This document shows, piece after piece, positions 27,507-36,345 of a stretch of DNA of 64,000 nucleotides. The position numbers were made by a program, and so were the translations under genes. The stretch spans positions 51,858 to 115,857 of the forward strand of contig JAHOYZ010000025.1 of the NCBI GenBank assembly GCA_019038695.1, written 5' to 3'. This DNA is from Candidatus Zixiibacteriota bacterium. Its GTDB lineage: Bacteria; Zixibacteria; MSB-5A5; GN15; FEB-12. How positions within the stretch are numbered: position 1 is the stretch's first letter; each line of letters opens with the position of its first letter. The notes under the pieces were generated by a model. That model ran no database searches. It was not told the DNA's origin and saw only the letters and a program-made list of their open reading frames with translations.

Positions 27507-27592
27507 GTTTTTTGAGGAAAAGCCGTGATTTTTCTATATCATTCAGAGTAGACAGAGGTTTGGTAGGTTGCTCGATACGTTGGAGGAGTTGT

Positions 27593-27958
27593 ATGGGTAT
27601 GGATCTCGCCTTCGCTGAAGTACAGACATTCGTCTCGAACCTGGTCAAGGCGAAGGATTTCTACCAACGGGTTCTTGGGCTCCGGTTAGTCGATGAAACG
27701 CAGAAATGGCTGATCTTCGACATCTCCGGGACGATCCTTATCATCATGGCCGGAGCTCGGCCGCGAACCTCCGCCGGCAGCTACGGCAGCGAGTCTGGCA
27801 CGGTCGTCTGCTTCCTCAGTGCTGACATCGACCGCGACTATGCTGAACTGACGTCACAAGGTGTGCGTTTCTTCTCGGAGATAACCGAAGTACCAGAGGG
27901 CCGGTTTGTGGGTTTCCAGGACCCGGACGGGAATCTGCTCGAGTTGATACAGAAGTAG
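27593..27958 (+). CDS. Glyoxalase/VOC superfamily protein
   Basis: 121 residues from the ATG 6 nt after GGAGG. The betaalphabetabetabeta pattern of vicinal-oxygen-chelate proteins is clear: FAEVQTFVSNLVKAKDFYQRVLGLRLV at the start and GVRFFSEITEVPEGRFVGFQDPDGNLLELIQ at the end (GHxxxFxDPDGN-like). It could be a lyase, dioxygenase or antibiotic-binding protein; the substrate cannot be told. It overlaps none of its neighbours but shares the upstream region with the divergent AsnRS-like gene. Confidence 0.85.
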   Translation: MGMDLAFAEVQTFVSNLVKAKDFYQRVLGLRLVDETQKWLIFDISGTILIIMAGARPRTSAGSYGSESGTVVCFLSADIDRDYAELTSQGVRFFSEITEVPEGRFVGFQDPDGNLLELIQK

Positions 27959-27981
27959 GTTGGACAACCACCCGACCACGG

Positions 27982-29022
27982 CTATCGCACAAGATCACTC
28001 GGCCAGCCATTATTCGCGCTTATGTAGTTATCCAAATTCTTTGGTCGGTATTTGGCATCCTGGTCCCAGCGCTGTTTCACCGATTCGTGGATCAGCACTG
28101 CGCCTTTCTTATGATCTATAGGGCGATAGAACGTCTTTTTGATCCGGTAGAATTTCCTTCTGGAATTGTGAAGTGTCGCCAGCGGATTATTGGTTAACCT
28201 CTGCCGGATATGTGTTTCTATGGAGAGTCCCGAGCTCTGAGCCTCTTTGATCATCCAGCCCAGGGCATGATCGGACATGAGGGTGCCATCTTTGTCAGGC
28301 TTATAACTTCCGCCAATGTTGCTATGTGCGCCGGCAAACCACACTTGCACCAGGTCCATGTTCTCTCTTGGGGTCCAGGTAGTTGGCTCAAAGTCGCTCC
28401 GGTGTTCGTCAATAGCCATGGCATGGCGGGCAATGCGAACGTTCCGGCCAATCTTCGTATCATAAAACTCATCCTTGTCATCAAACAGCCCCAGGAAGGA
28501 AAGCGGTATGCCCATCGCACCAACGGTATCCCAGACACCAACAAACTTCACTTCTCTGGATCGGTGGGAATGCTCATTCCTGAAGGCGACTGATTTGTCG
28601 CCATCGGGATGGTAAGCACGGCCGCTGCGTTTGTAGACCTCGAATGCTTTTTGTATTAGCGCCGCATCCGGTCTCTTGATAATGCCGCAATTGTTGATCA
28701 GTCCACACAGACACCTTATGGTGTAGGCACCGCGGCTGAAGCCGAACAAGTATATCTCATCACCGGAAGAATAATTCTGAACGAGGTACCGATAGTCATC
28801 CATGATGTTCTTGTTCAGACCTCTCCCGGTTGCGCCGCCAATCACCCGATCATGATAAGAGCCAACACCCCAATCGTAGAAGACCTGTTGAGGAGACTGG
28901 TCTCTTCCAACCGGTTTGATGGCCCGCGCCAATCGAAGAACGTTGGTGGGAAAATCTTCCTTGAGGTTCTTCTCCGGTTGATTCCATGTCCCATCCGCAC
29001 AAACTACAATTCTCTTTTTCAT
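27982..29022 (-). CDS. DUF2235 alpha/beta-hydrolase
   Basis: 346 residues. The start KRIVVCADGTWNQPEKN, the nucleophile elbow GFSRGAYTIRCLCG (serine in GxSxG), DTVGAMGIP and the final-histidine region WFAGAHSNIGGSY match DUF2235, the catalytic domain of Tle1-type phospholipases. In type VI secretion the domain attacks membranes, but here it is a stand-alone single-domain protein with no VgrG, PAAR or immunity gene beside it. It is more likely a housekeeping or uncharacterised lipase. GGAGGG precedes the ATG. Confidence 0.85.
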   Translation of the reverse strand: MKKRIVVCADGTWNQPEKNLKEDFPTNVLRLARAIKPVGRDQSPQQVFYDWGVGSYHDRVIGGATGRGLNKNIMDDYRYLVQNYSSGDEIYLFGFSRGAYTIRCLCGLINNCGIIKRPDAALIQKAFEVYKRSGRAYHPDGDKSVAFRNEHSHRSREVKFVGVWDTVGAMGIPLSFLGLFDDKDEFYDTKIGRNVRIARHAMAIDEHRSDFEPTTWTPRENMDLVQVWFAGAHSNIGGSYKPDKDGTLMSDHALGWMIKEAQSSGLSIETHIRQRLTNNPLATLHNSRRKFYRIKKTFYRPIDHKKGAVLIHESVKQRWDQDAKYRPKNLDNYISANNGWPSDLVR

Positions 29023-29070
29023 AGTATCCCTCCATAGTGTACTCTTGTGTTCGTCTATTGTCCCGTGCGC

Positions 29071-29090
29071 GGCAGACGTCCTCGTCTACC
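29071..29090. repeat. Short REP-like palindrome
   Basis: GGCAGACG and CGTCTACC pair around TCCT with one mismatch. A second GC-rich palindrome, CCCGCCGCGGCGGG, lies at 29152-29165. The 237 bp between the SIMPL and DUF2235 genes hold these two hairpins and no gene. Confidence 0.45.
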
Positions 29091-29259
29091 GGTTTTGCAG
29101 CCGATTAGGTCGACACTGTCTTCAGTTTCGACAATATCACTGATCTCCCAGCCCGCCGCGGCGGGTGAGGCAACTGAGCTTCATACCAACGTACCCTTCG
29201 AATTCGTCGTTGTCAACTCCGGTACGACTGTCTGCCGGTACATGCACGGAGGGCCCCTC

Positions 29260-29994
29260 TCACTCAATCAGGAAGTTCACATGGACCGTTGAAACGATCT
29301 CCTTGTCAATCGACGACACATCGCTGATACCACGCCCCGAAACCTGTTGCGAGTGTAGCGGACGAATCTGGAATACACCTACGCCGGCAGAGATAGGAGC
29401 ACCGACCCGCCTACCGGTAGTTTCGGCCAGTTGCGCGGCGCGGAGTTTTGCGTTCTCTGTTGCTCGTCTGATCATTTCGATTTTCAGCGTGTCCAAACCA
29501 GTAAAAAGATATTGCGGTGAATGTGATTCCATCGCGACACCCTGTTCAATCAATGTCGAGGCCTCTTTGGCCAGAGCCGTTATCCGGTCAACGTCTTCCA
29601 GTTTGATCCCCACCGTTTGTGAGACCGTATACCCTCCCACGCGCCGGTCGTGGGTCATCCTCTTGTGGAGGCGGACAACACTGAATTCATATTCTGATTC
29701 AGCAAAGCCGGATTTGCTCATAAACTCAGCTACTTTCGCCCGGTGGCTTTTCAGAGTTTCGTAGGCATCTTCGAGGACCATCGATTGTACGCTGAACTGG
29801 CCATCCCATAGGGCCAGATCGGATTGGATTGGTTGGAAGGCGGCCCCGGTGACGCGGATTGTGTTGCCCATTCCCCTGACCTTAACTGCCGTTCCGGCGG
29901 CGATGAGACAGCAGACAATCATAGCCAGTCCGATTACCACACTTGCCGCGAGGAGGCCCTGTCTCTTGTTGAGAGAAACATTTCCATTAGTCAA
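29260..29994 (-). CDS. SIMPL (DUF541) domain protein
   Basis: 244 residues. One N-terminal membrane anchor (LLAASVVIGLAMIVCCLIAAGTAV) is followed by the SIMPL domain: IRVTGAAFQPIQSDLALWDGQF, YTVSQTVGIKLEDVDRI, and the helix RRATENAKLRAAQLAETTGRRVGAPISAGVGVFQIRP. Members are periplasmic or membrane-bound and are linked to stress responses; the exact role is open. TTG start after AAGGTGG. Confidence 0.85.
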   Translation of the reverse strand: MTNGNVSLNKRQGLLAASVVIGLAMIVCCLIAAGTAVKVRGMGNTIRVTGAAFQPIQSDLALWDGQFSVQSMVLEDAYETLKSHRAKVAEFMSKSGFAESEYEFSVVRLHKRMTHDRRVGGYTVSQTVGIKLEDVDRITALAKEASTLIEQGVAMESHSPQYLFTGLDTLKIEMIRRATENAKLRAAQLAETTGRRVGAPISAGVGVFQIRPLHSQQVSGRGISDVSSIDKEIVSTVHVNFLIE

Positions 29995-30097
29995 TTTGCA
30001 CCCACCTTTTCTGTGACTCTCTTTAGTTGCTGCTCGTTATACACTTCATCGCCTCATGCGATGCGATCGATTTGACATTATCGATCGTGGATAGCAG

Positions 30098-31120
30098 CTA
30101 TTTGTCGCTGTTGGCTTTGATGCGTTGGCGGGCGCGATTGTGCTCGGCATTGGTCCGAGAAAAAATATGCCCACCCGTCTCATCAGCCACAAAGAACAGA
30201 AAATCGGTTTCAACCGGGTCAAGCGCGGCCTTGATAGCATCCAATCCGGGAGAGTTGATAGGTGTCGGAGGGAGACCTTTGTGAAGGTAAGTATTATATG
30301 GCGTGTCTTGTTTCAAGTCGCGTCGATATAGGGGGCGATCGAGTCCACCCAGACCGTAGATTACGGTCGGGTCAGCGTCCAGCTTCATGGATCGTCGCAG
30401 TCGATTGGTGTAGACTGAAGCAACCAGTACTCGTTCGGTGTCAAGCCGCGTTTCGGCTTCAATGATCGAGGCTAGTTTGACAATATCAAGTCGAGTTAGC
30501 CCATCTACGATTGAGTGGGGCCACACTGAGTCTGTTTGCTCTCGATATTGATCGACCATAGCATGGGCCACCGTTTGTTCCGACACACCCCAGGCGAAGC
30601 GGTACGTCTCGGGGAACAGAAATCCTTCCAGATATGGCAAGCCACTCTCGGCCAAAAAGGTCGAGTCGGTATTGAGCGCAACAAAGATCGCGGAATCAAG
30701 TTCCAGTTTGGTCGCCACCATAGATGCCAACTTCCAAATCGGCCATCCTTCCGGAACTGTAATCTTGACCCGCAGGAAATCACCCTGTCGAAACCGGGAT
30801 AGTACCGACTGGCACGAATTCGCTCCGCAGAAGTCATATCGTCCCGGGGTCAATTTTGTGTCGATATTTGTAAACCGGGCAGACAGAACCAGCCAGAACC
30901 GGGATTGTACCACACCTTCATCATACAACGTGTCGGCGACGTGGCTGAAATTGTCGCCCGAAGCAACTACCACGGTCACGACCCGATCACCCAGATCAGT
31001 AGTTCGGTTGAGGCTCCAGTACGCAAAGATTGCGAAGGAAACCAACGCAAAACAAATTGTCACAAGTGTATATGTGATTAGTTTCTTCAAAACGATCCTG
31101 TCATATTCTAACGGTCTCAA
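30098..31120 (-). CDS. mltG: Endolytic murein transglycosylase MltG
   Basis: 340 residues. The N-terminal membrane helix (TYTLVTICFALVSFAIFAYW), LysM-like subdomain (VTVVVASGDNFSHVADTLYDEGVVQS) and YceG core (PEGWPIWKLASM, LEGFLFPETYRF, KLASIIEAETRLDTERVLVASVYTNRLRRSMKLDADPTVIYGLG) are intact. The catalytic glutamate is in SIIEAET. MltG cuts nascent peptidoglycan and sets glycan chain length. The better start may be TTG at 31090 (MKKLITYTL, preceded by AGGA). It follows ruvX by 3 bp. Confidence 0.92.
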   Translation of the reverse strand: MRPLEYDRIVLKKLITYTLVTICFALVSFAIFAYWSLNRTTDLGDRVVTVVVASGDNFSHVADTLYDEGVVQSRFWLVLSARFTNIDTKLTPGRYDFCGANSCQSVLSRFRQGDFLRVKITVPEGWPIWKLASMVATKLELDSAIFVALNTDSTFLAESGLPYLEGFLFPETYRFAWGVSEQTVAHAMVDQYREQTDSVWPHSIVDGLTRLDIVKLASIIEAETRLDTERVLVASVYTNRLRRSMKLDADPTVIYGLGGLDRPLYRRDLKQDTPYNTYLHKGLPPTPINSPGLDAIKAALDPVETDFLFFVADETGGHIFSRTNAEHNRARQRIKANSDK

Positions 31121-31123
31121 TCG

Positions 31124-31558
31124 TCATTCGCGTGGCAACTCATCAAGAAAATGCTGCAGGAAAACTGTCGCCGCCAGTCGGTCGATCCGGCCTTTATCCG
31201 ATCCTGCACGTTTCCTGTGCTCATGTATAATGTCGGCTGCATCCTCGGAGGAATGTCGCTCATCCTCTCGATAGATTGGTCCCGGATAGACGGTCTTTAG
31301 TTTCTTGATGAATCGATCAATCTCCTGGCATTTACGAGTTTTCTCGCCGTCGATATTGACCGGATACCCCACCACCAGACCGTTTGGTTCGTACTCGCGG
31401 ATAACCTCGGCGATCTGCCGCAACGCATCTTTTGGCGAACCAACCTGTAGGGTCTTAAGTGCCGACGCGATCAGCCCGGTCGGATCGCTCTTAGCCAGAC
31501 CAATCCGACGTTCGCCGTAGTCTATCCCTATGAAAGTTCGTTCGTACGATTCTGTCAT
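31124..31558 (-). CDS. ruvX: Holliday junction resolvase-like RuvX/YqgF
   Basis: 144 residues. The RNase H-like fold starts with GIDYGERRIGLAKSD, carries VVGYPVNIDGEKTRKCQEIDRFIKKL in the middle and DERHSSEDA near the end, all signatures of YqgF. The family acts in 16S rRNA 5' end maturation and was proposed as a resolvase. It forms a pair with mltG, an arrangement seen in many bacteria. Confidence 0.92.
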   Translation of the reverse strand: MTESYERTFIGIDYGERRIGLAKSDPTGLIASALKTLQVGSPKDALRQIAEVIREYEPNGLVVGYPVNIDGEKTRKCQEIDRFIKKLKTVYPGPIYREDERHSSEDAADIIHEHRKRAGSDKGRIDRLAATVFLQHFLDELPRE

Positions 31559-31625
31559 ACGGCCATAGTATAACTTTGAGGAAATGAAGTCAACTCAGGA
31601 TACTTCGTAACGGACAAGTTACCGC

Positions 31626-32882
31626 TCAGGTCTTGCGCTCTTTACGTTTGGCCGCCGGAAACAGGACATTGTTAAGAATCAACCGATAACCTGGCGAGTT
31701 TTTGTGCAACTCCAACTCTGTCGGTGGATCATGAACCATGTGGCGGTAGTCTTCCGGATCATGCCCCGATAGAAAAGTGAAACTACCGCGACCGAGGTTG
31801 CCGTGGATATATCGCACTTCGTCGTAGTTGTCTGGCTGACCAAGCACAGTGACAAACTTCTTCAGCAGCGATTTCCGAAATCCAGTCGTCTGACCCATAA
31901 AACCACCAACTGTATTCACATGATTCTGAACAAGCATAGTGGGCACCGGGTCAAGCTTGGCGGCGAAATCAAACAGGAAGAAAAAATCCTCTTCGGCCGT
32001 AACAAATCGAATCTGACGGTCAGGGTAGGTATCAATATTCGAATGGCGATACAGCAGTGGATCGAAAGTTGGTGTAAAGTTCTCGAAGGCAAACGTCCTG
32101 GTGAAATCCAATCTATCCTGCGCCCCGGGATCGATCGGGTCGCCATCGAACTCGCGCGGCACAACATCAACTTCGGTTGCGGCCAGAGCGATATCAATAG
32201 TCTCGGGGGCGCTACACATCGAAAAGAGAAATCCCCCACGCCGGACGTAGTCATAAATGGTCTGGGCGACATCGAGTTTCATGTCGGAGACTTTGTTATA
32301 ACCGAGACGAGTTGCCATCTCTTCATTGTTCTTCACATCGGCTCGATACCACAATTTGTCGCGAAAAGCCGCATAGAACTTGCCGTATTGCCCCGTGAAG
32401 TCCTCGTGATGACAATGCAGCCAGTCGTAATCCTCCAACCCTCCGCTCAGCACATCCTCATCCCACACGATGTCGTATTTGATCTCAGCATAGGTCAGCG
32501 CCAGCGTGACGGCATCATCCCAGGGTTGAGCTGATGGTGGGGAATAGACGGCGATGCTTGGAGCTTTTTCAAGTTCAACTCGCTCCATGTTCTCGACTTC
32601 CATCTGTCGATAGATGTCGGCTTCCTTCCCCTGGGTAATCTTTTCGGCCGTGACACCCATCAAGAGACATTTGTCTATCAGGCTACGTGAGTAATCCAGC
32701 AGGAAAGAACCACCCCGATAATTGAGCAGCCATTGCCCCTTAAGGTTCCCGTCTAATGTCTGGAATACTGCCCCGTATGCCTTGAGGTGATCGGTCTGCG
32801 TCTCATCCATAGGAATCAGGACCGATGCACTGTGTGCCACAGAAGCGAGAAGTATTAATAGCGGAAACAAGAGTTTCTTCAT
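31626..32882 (-). CDS. Secreted protein of a family often labelled asparagine synthetase B
   Basis: 418 residues with a clear signal peptide (MKKLLFPLLILLASVAHSASV). Then follows SVLIPMDETQTDHLKAYG and LLNYRGGSFLLDY, which I recognise from Bacteroidetes-type proteins that databases label asparagine synthetase B. It has neither the Ntn glutaminase cysteine nor a PP-loop, so that label is not supported. The central part (YDWLHCHHEDFTGQYGKFYA, RRGGFLFSMCSAPETIDIAL) resembles a glutamine-amidotransferase-like alpha/beta fold used as a scaffold. The function is unknown; it is exported. Confidence 0.7.
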   Translation of the reverse strand: MKKLLFPLLILLASVAHSASVLIPMDETQTDHLKAYGAVFQTLDGNLKGQWLLNYRGGSFLLDYSRSLIDKCLLMGVTAEKITQGKEADIYRQMEVENMERVELEKAPSIAVYSPPSAQPWDDAVTLALTYAEIKYDIVWDEDVLSGGLEDYDWLHCHHEDFTGQYGKFYAAFRDKLWYRADVKNNEEMATRLGYNKVSDMKLDVAQTIYDYVRRGGFLFSMCSAPETIDIALAATEVDVVPREFDGDPIDPGAQDRLDFTRTFAFENFTPTFDPLLYRHSNIDTYPDRQIRFVTAEEDFFFLFDFAAKLDPVPTMLVQNHVNTVGGFMGQTTGFRKSLLKKFVTVLGQPDNYDEVRYIHGNLGRGSFTFLSGHDPEDYRHMVHDPPTELELHKNSPGYRLILNNVLFPAAKRKERKT

Positions 32883-33070
32883 GTGTCCAAGTTAGCAATT
32901 CGGGTTCACAATGCAATTAGAGATTATACTCTTGCGATAGGTCCCGGTTGCATTTTCTGAGACAGTTGTCCGGTCAACTCAGTATTGTTTGACTGTCAAA
33001 CCACAAGATTCGAGACAATCCAGTTGATGAACCTGCCTCACAGACCGCCCTTCGACAAAGTGGGCGGTTC

Positions 33071-34306
33071 TTGACAACTCGAGGAAGTTCTTGCACATTC
33101 AAGATACAGAAAGGGACAAACCGTGTTCTTGAAACCTCTATATGGGAAATCTCGGTCATAGCAATCCCGAGTGTGTTACCAGTGTATCCGGATATCACCT
33201 GGCCGAGCCACTGTAGCCGAAAGCAGCTTGAAAACTGCGCTCGAAAGGCAATGATCGACGAGATATCTAAACACTCCTTCTGGCCGGCACACGAGGACTA
33301 CTATCGGTACATGCACGATCAGTTCCGGATCGGCACACGTCTAGAATCTCTCATTCCTGATCCAGCGAAAGTTTCCTCTTCGGAACCGCATTCCCTGCAC
33401 GACTGCTCAGACAATCTCCTGCGACATCGAATCCCATTCGCTCTGGCCTTCGGCTATCAAAATGCCACCATGTGGCAAACACTGCTCGCATCCACAGTTT
33501 CCGCTGGGGAGCCAGTGGCAAAGGTGTGCTCTTTGTATAACCTGGGCATAGCTCTCTTCGACCGCATCCTCGACAGGAATGTCTCCTATCGCCCACTATT
33601 GTTCGAGCTGCTGGATGAGAGGACCCTGGAACAGCTGCTGAGGAACGACGGGGCAATAGAATCTGCTTTGTGGATAGCAACCGACCATGCTCCCGCAGAG
33701 ATTCGCATCTTGAGCGATGTTGTCATAGCGTTCTTCAAACGGTTTCACGATCTGGGACTATCGACCGATGCTCGCGATATTATTGCAGAGAGCATAAGGC
33801 TATCGTATGCTGCCGAGATGGCTAGCACTGTGGCTGTTCCGGTTGGTCCGGGCGTAAAATGGGCTGACGGAAGGGACACCTCCGTTACCCCGTTTCTCAC
33901 GCTGTATCTGCTCGTCCAACATTCGATGGAAAAGGTCCTGAAGCGCAGCCAGGACTTGACCCAGCTCGCAGAGGCGATCGGTGAGGTGTTTTGGCTGACG
34001 GACGATCTGTGTGATCTGGTCGAAGACCTTGAATCGGTACATCCCAACTCGGTTCTCGCCTCAGTGCTGCTTGACGAAAGACCTGAGCCGCACATGCTTG
34101 ATCGCGTCGCACTTCAGTCCGCATTGATTGATGGCAACCAAATCGAGTCGGCGGCCAGAGACCTCGCCAAGAAGATAGAATCGCTTCTTGAGCTTGGTCG
34201 ATCATACCTGCTCTCAGAGCGGCAGTTGCTCTCGATCAGGGAACTCGCTACAATGTATGTAATCGACTGGGGAGGGCTCATGCCGAGACGGGATTTGCGG
34301 TCATAG
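33071..34306 (+). CDS. Putative class I isoprenoid-synthase-fold protein
   Basis: 411 residues at most. The start is unclear (TTG at 33071; GTG near 33173 or ATG at 33251 are alternatives). The protein is helical throughout. Two aspartate features stand out: NLGIALFDRILDRN near residue 158-171 and a perfect DDxxD at residues 311-315 within FWLTDDLCDLVEDLESVHPNSVL. This spacing and composition fit trans-prenyltransferase or squalene/phytoene synthase-type enzymes, which hold Mg-diphosphate with such motifs. No isoprenoid gene is adjacent. Function is inferred and moderate at best. Confidence 0.6.
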   Translation: MTTRGSSCTFKIQKGTNRVLETSIWEISVIAIPSVLPVYPDITWPSHCSRKQLENCARKAMIDEISKHSFWPAHEDYYRYMHDQFRIGTRLESLIPDPAKVSSSEPHSLHDCSDNLLRHRIPFALAFGYQNATMWQTLLASTVSAGEPVAKVCSLYNLGIALFDRILDRNVSYRPLLFELLDERTLEQLLRNDGAIESALWIATDHAPAEIRILSDVVIAFFKRFHDLGLSTDARDIIAESIRLSYAAEMASTVAVPVGPGVKWADGRDTSVTPFLTLYLLVQHSMEKVLKRSQDLTQLAEAIGEVFWLTDDLCDLVEDLESVHPNSVLASVLLDERPEPHMLDRVALQSALIDGNQIESAARDLAKKIESLLELGRSYLLSERQLLSIRELATMYVIDWGGLMPRRDLRS

Positions 34307-34389
34307 TCTCACCGCTCACGCTGACTCAAGAAATCTGAATCGACGAACGAAAGTTGCTCAAAGCTCAGTAGTCACTGAAAAGGGCCGGG

Positions 34390-34914
34390 CTATATCCATC
34401 CACCACCTCTGTTCTGATAATCCTGAGCCGCCTCCCGTGCCTTTCTCCCTGCCTCTTGCCTTTCATCTTCACTGGCTCTAGTTGCCTCTGAGAGGGCATT
34501 CATCGCATCGATCAGGGCTCGCATGGATTCCTCACAATCAGGGTTAGTTGACAAACGGACAAACGCGCTCAACAACTGGTCTACCATAATCTCACCCGTA
34601 TCCGCCGCCAGCCATTCCTTGGGATAAAGGTCCTCTGGTTGAATCTTGTCGTAAATCTCCCAATCGTGTGCTTGGATCACATCGGGCCGCAGACTGCCAA
34701 ACATAGATCTTCGTCTCACCAAGTGCCCCGCTTTCAGCTGCTCCATTGCCCACTCAAATGTCCCAGGGACAAGCTTCCTGAGTTGAATGAAGTACTCGGA
34801 GCCCGTGGCGAGCATCAAAGTATGTGTGACTACGGCCTCCCCCGCCTTCTTCGAATCCTTATCGATCTGATGAACTCCAAGAGGAGATGAATATTGCGGT
34901 CTTTTCTTGTTCAT
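34390..34914 (-). CDS. Hypothetical protein
   Basis: 174 residues, ATG start after GGAGGAAT at a longer than usual distance. Polar and mostly helical, with no signal peptide or membrane segment. The C-terminal third is charged coiled coil (SEATRASEDERQEAGRKAREAAQDYQ) ending in a glycine-rich NRGGGWI. I do not recognise the family. It stands alone between the isoprenoid-synthase-like gene and an ACT-domain gene. Confidence 0.6.
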   Translation of the reverse strand: MNKKRPQYSSPLGVHQIDKDSKKAGEAVVTHTLMLATGSEYFIQLRKLVPGTFEWAMEQLKAGHLVRRRSMFGSLRPDVIQAHDWEIYDKIQPEDLYPKEWLAADTGEIMVDQLLSAFVRLSTNPDCEESMRALIDAMNALSEATRASEDERQEAGRKAREAAQDYQNRGGGWI

Positions 34915-35247
34915 TCTTGTCTAGATTCCTCCGATCGAGCTATTCCGACATAGAAGGTCTGCAGCAACCTCACATCATCCGCCGTTCTTCTGGAACACCC
35001 TCTATATCCACACGGGAAAATCTCGTATCTGGAGGGTTTTTAGGAAATATGAGTCATATTAACAAGTAATGTACCAGCCTTATCGCGATACAGCGGCCGG
35101 TGTTCTTTGAGTTATCCGAACTCCAAATTGTCAAACGCATCAGACAGAAGATCTGTCGCTAGGTGAGCGAACGATGCACCGCGTCGGGCGTGACGGTCGC
35201 CCTTGCCATCTAATTAAGAAACAGAAAACCGCAGGGCCGCTCCAATA
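34915..35247. other. Intergenic region, no gene seen
   Basis: 333 bp between two minus-strand genes. I find no open frame with coding character, no clear terminator and no repeat. Confidence 0.4.
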
Positions 35248-35661
35248 CTATAATCCAAGTGCCTGCGCTGCTCTCTCATAATCCTGAGGTTTTACCCAGA
35301 GGACGTAACCAAAGCGGGCGGAGCCAGCGGATACTCCGTTGGCAGCGTGAACGCTTATACCGGCAGAACTAAGCCTCTGGTGTAGACCGACGATAGCGCC
35401 CACATCGTCTTCACCTTGAACGAGAAACGCATGCTTGGGACCCACAAGAGACACGCCAGCTTCTGCAACGGCAGCTTCCAGTTTCTCTGAATCATCGGGG
35501 ACAAAATCCAACTGCGATCGGCCGCCCCCGGTAGGAAAAGCCGTAAAGGCCACCAGATTCACGTTCTTCTGTCTGAGATGCTCCAGCAGCCAATAACCTT
35601 TACCGTGTTTATCTTCCACGGCACAATAGTAGTACTCGATTCGTTTTATTAGAATTGCCAT
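35248..35661 (-). CDS. ACT-domain-like protein
   Basis: 137 residues, ATG after GGAGGAGG. Two ferredoxin-like betaalphabeta units: RIEYYYCAVEDKHGKGYWLLEHLRQKNVNLVAFTAFP and FLVQGEDDVGAIVGLHQRLSSAGISVHAANGV, then FGYVLWVKPQDYERAAQAL. This is the tandem ACT pattern of small ligand-sensing proteins. The ligand is unknown and no metabolic partner gene adjoins it. Confidence 0.78.
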   Translation of the reverse strand: MAILIKRIEYYYCAVEDKHGKGYWLLEHLRQKNVNLVAFTAFPTGGGRSQLDFVPDDSEKLEAAVAEAGVSLVGPKHAFLVQGEDDVGAIVGLHQRLSSAGISVHAANGVSAGSARFGYVLWVKPQDYERAAQALGL

Positions 35662-35770
35662 AGTAGGCCTCCTCCCACTAATAATATAGCACGCTCCTCT
35701 GTATCAGTCAACACCGCATTTCTCCTTCACTTGACTCTCTATACCGACAGCAATAGATTACGGCCGCAAT

Positions 35771-36340
35771 ATGAAACAAACCACACCAGCCTTCACTCTC
35801 GTTATCACCGGGGCTCCCGCCTCGGGAAAATCAATCTGTTTGGAACGTCTCAAGTCTCACACAGCTTTCGCAGGCTTTATCTTTTTCGATGAACTGGCGC
35901 GTCGTCTCCTTGAGGAAAACCCCGACTTTCGTCACCACTGGCACCAGTTCCATCGCGAGATATATCGTCGTCAGATTCAACGAGAAGACTCAGTCGCCGG
36001 CAGTCCGTTTGTTACCGATCGTGGAACGGCAGACGCGTTCGCCTTCCATCCGGAGACCGCAGAGGCTGTCGGCACTACCATTGAGGTGGAGTATCGTCGC
36101 TATAGCGCAGTCATCCAGTTGGGTTCAAGCGCAAGTCTGGGAGAGAAGTACTACGCTCAGGATGACATTCGCAACGAGTCGCTCGCTGATACCCTTGCTA
36201 TTGAGGCTGCCATCTCAAAGGTGTGGCGAGGCCACCCCGGTTATCACTTTCTGCCAGCCAAGAAAAACCTTGAGACCAAAATCAGGAAGTTCATTGCTTT
36301 GGCGGTGGGGCTGATTGGGAACAGAGATACCGAGGCGTAG
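35771..36340 (+). CDS. P-loop ATPase/kinase-like protein (AAA_28 type)
   Basis: 189 residues. Walker A GAPASGKS at residues 14-21, then FIFFDELARRLLEENPDF and SPFVTDRGTADAFAFHPETAEAVGT, the pattern of the small AAA_28/NadR-like kinase group. No anticodon or DNA-binding domain is present. The substrate is probably a small molecule, but none can be named. It converges with the AI-2E-type transporter gene, leaving only 5 bp between stops. Confidence 0.75.
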   Translation: MKQTTPAFTLVITGAPASGKSICLERLKSHTAFAGFIFFDELARRLLEENPDFRHHWHQFHREIYRRQIQREDSVAGSPFVTDRGTADAFAFHPETAEAVGTTIEVEYRRYSAVIQLGSSASLGEKYYAQDDIRNESLADTLAIEAAISKVWRGHPGYHFLPAKKNLETKIRKFIALAVGLIGNRDTEA

Positions 36341-36345
36341 GCGGA

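Noticed and set aside
27982..29022. Type VI secretion phospholipase effector
   Set aside because: Only the DUF2235 domain is present and no secretion component or immunity gene is nearby.
31626..32882. Asparagine synthetase B
   Set aside because: A signal peptide is present and neither the N-terminal glutaminase cysteine nor the ATP-pyrophosphatase loop is seen.
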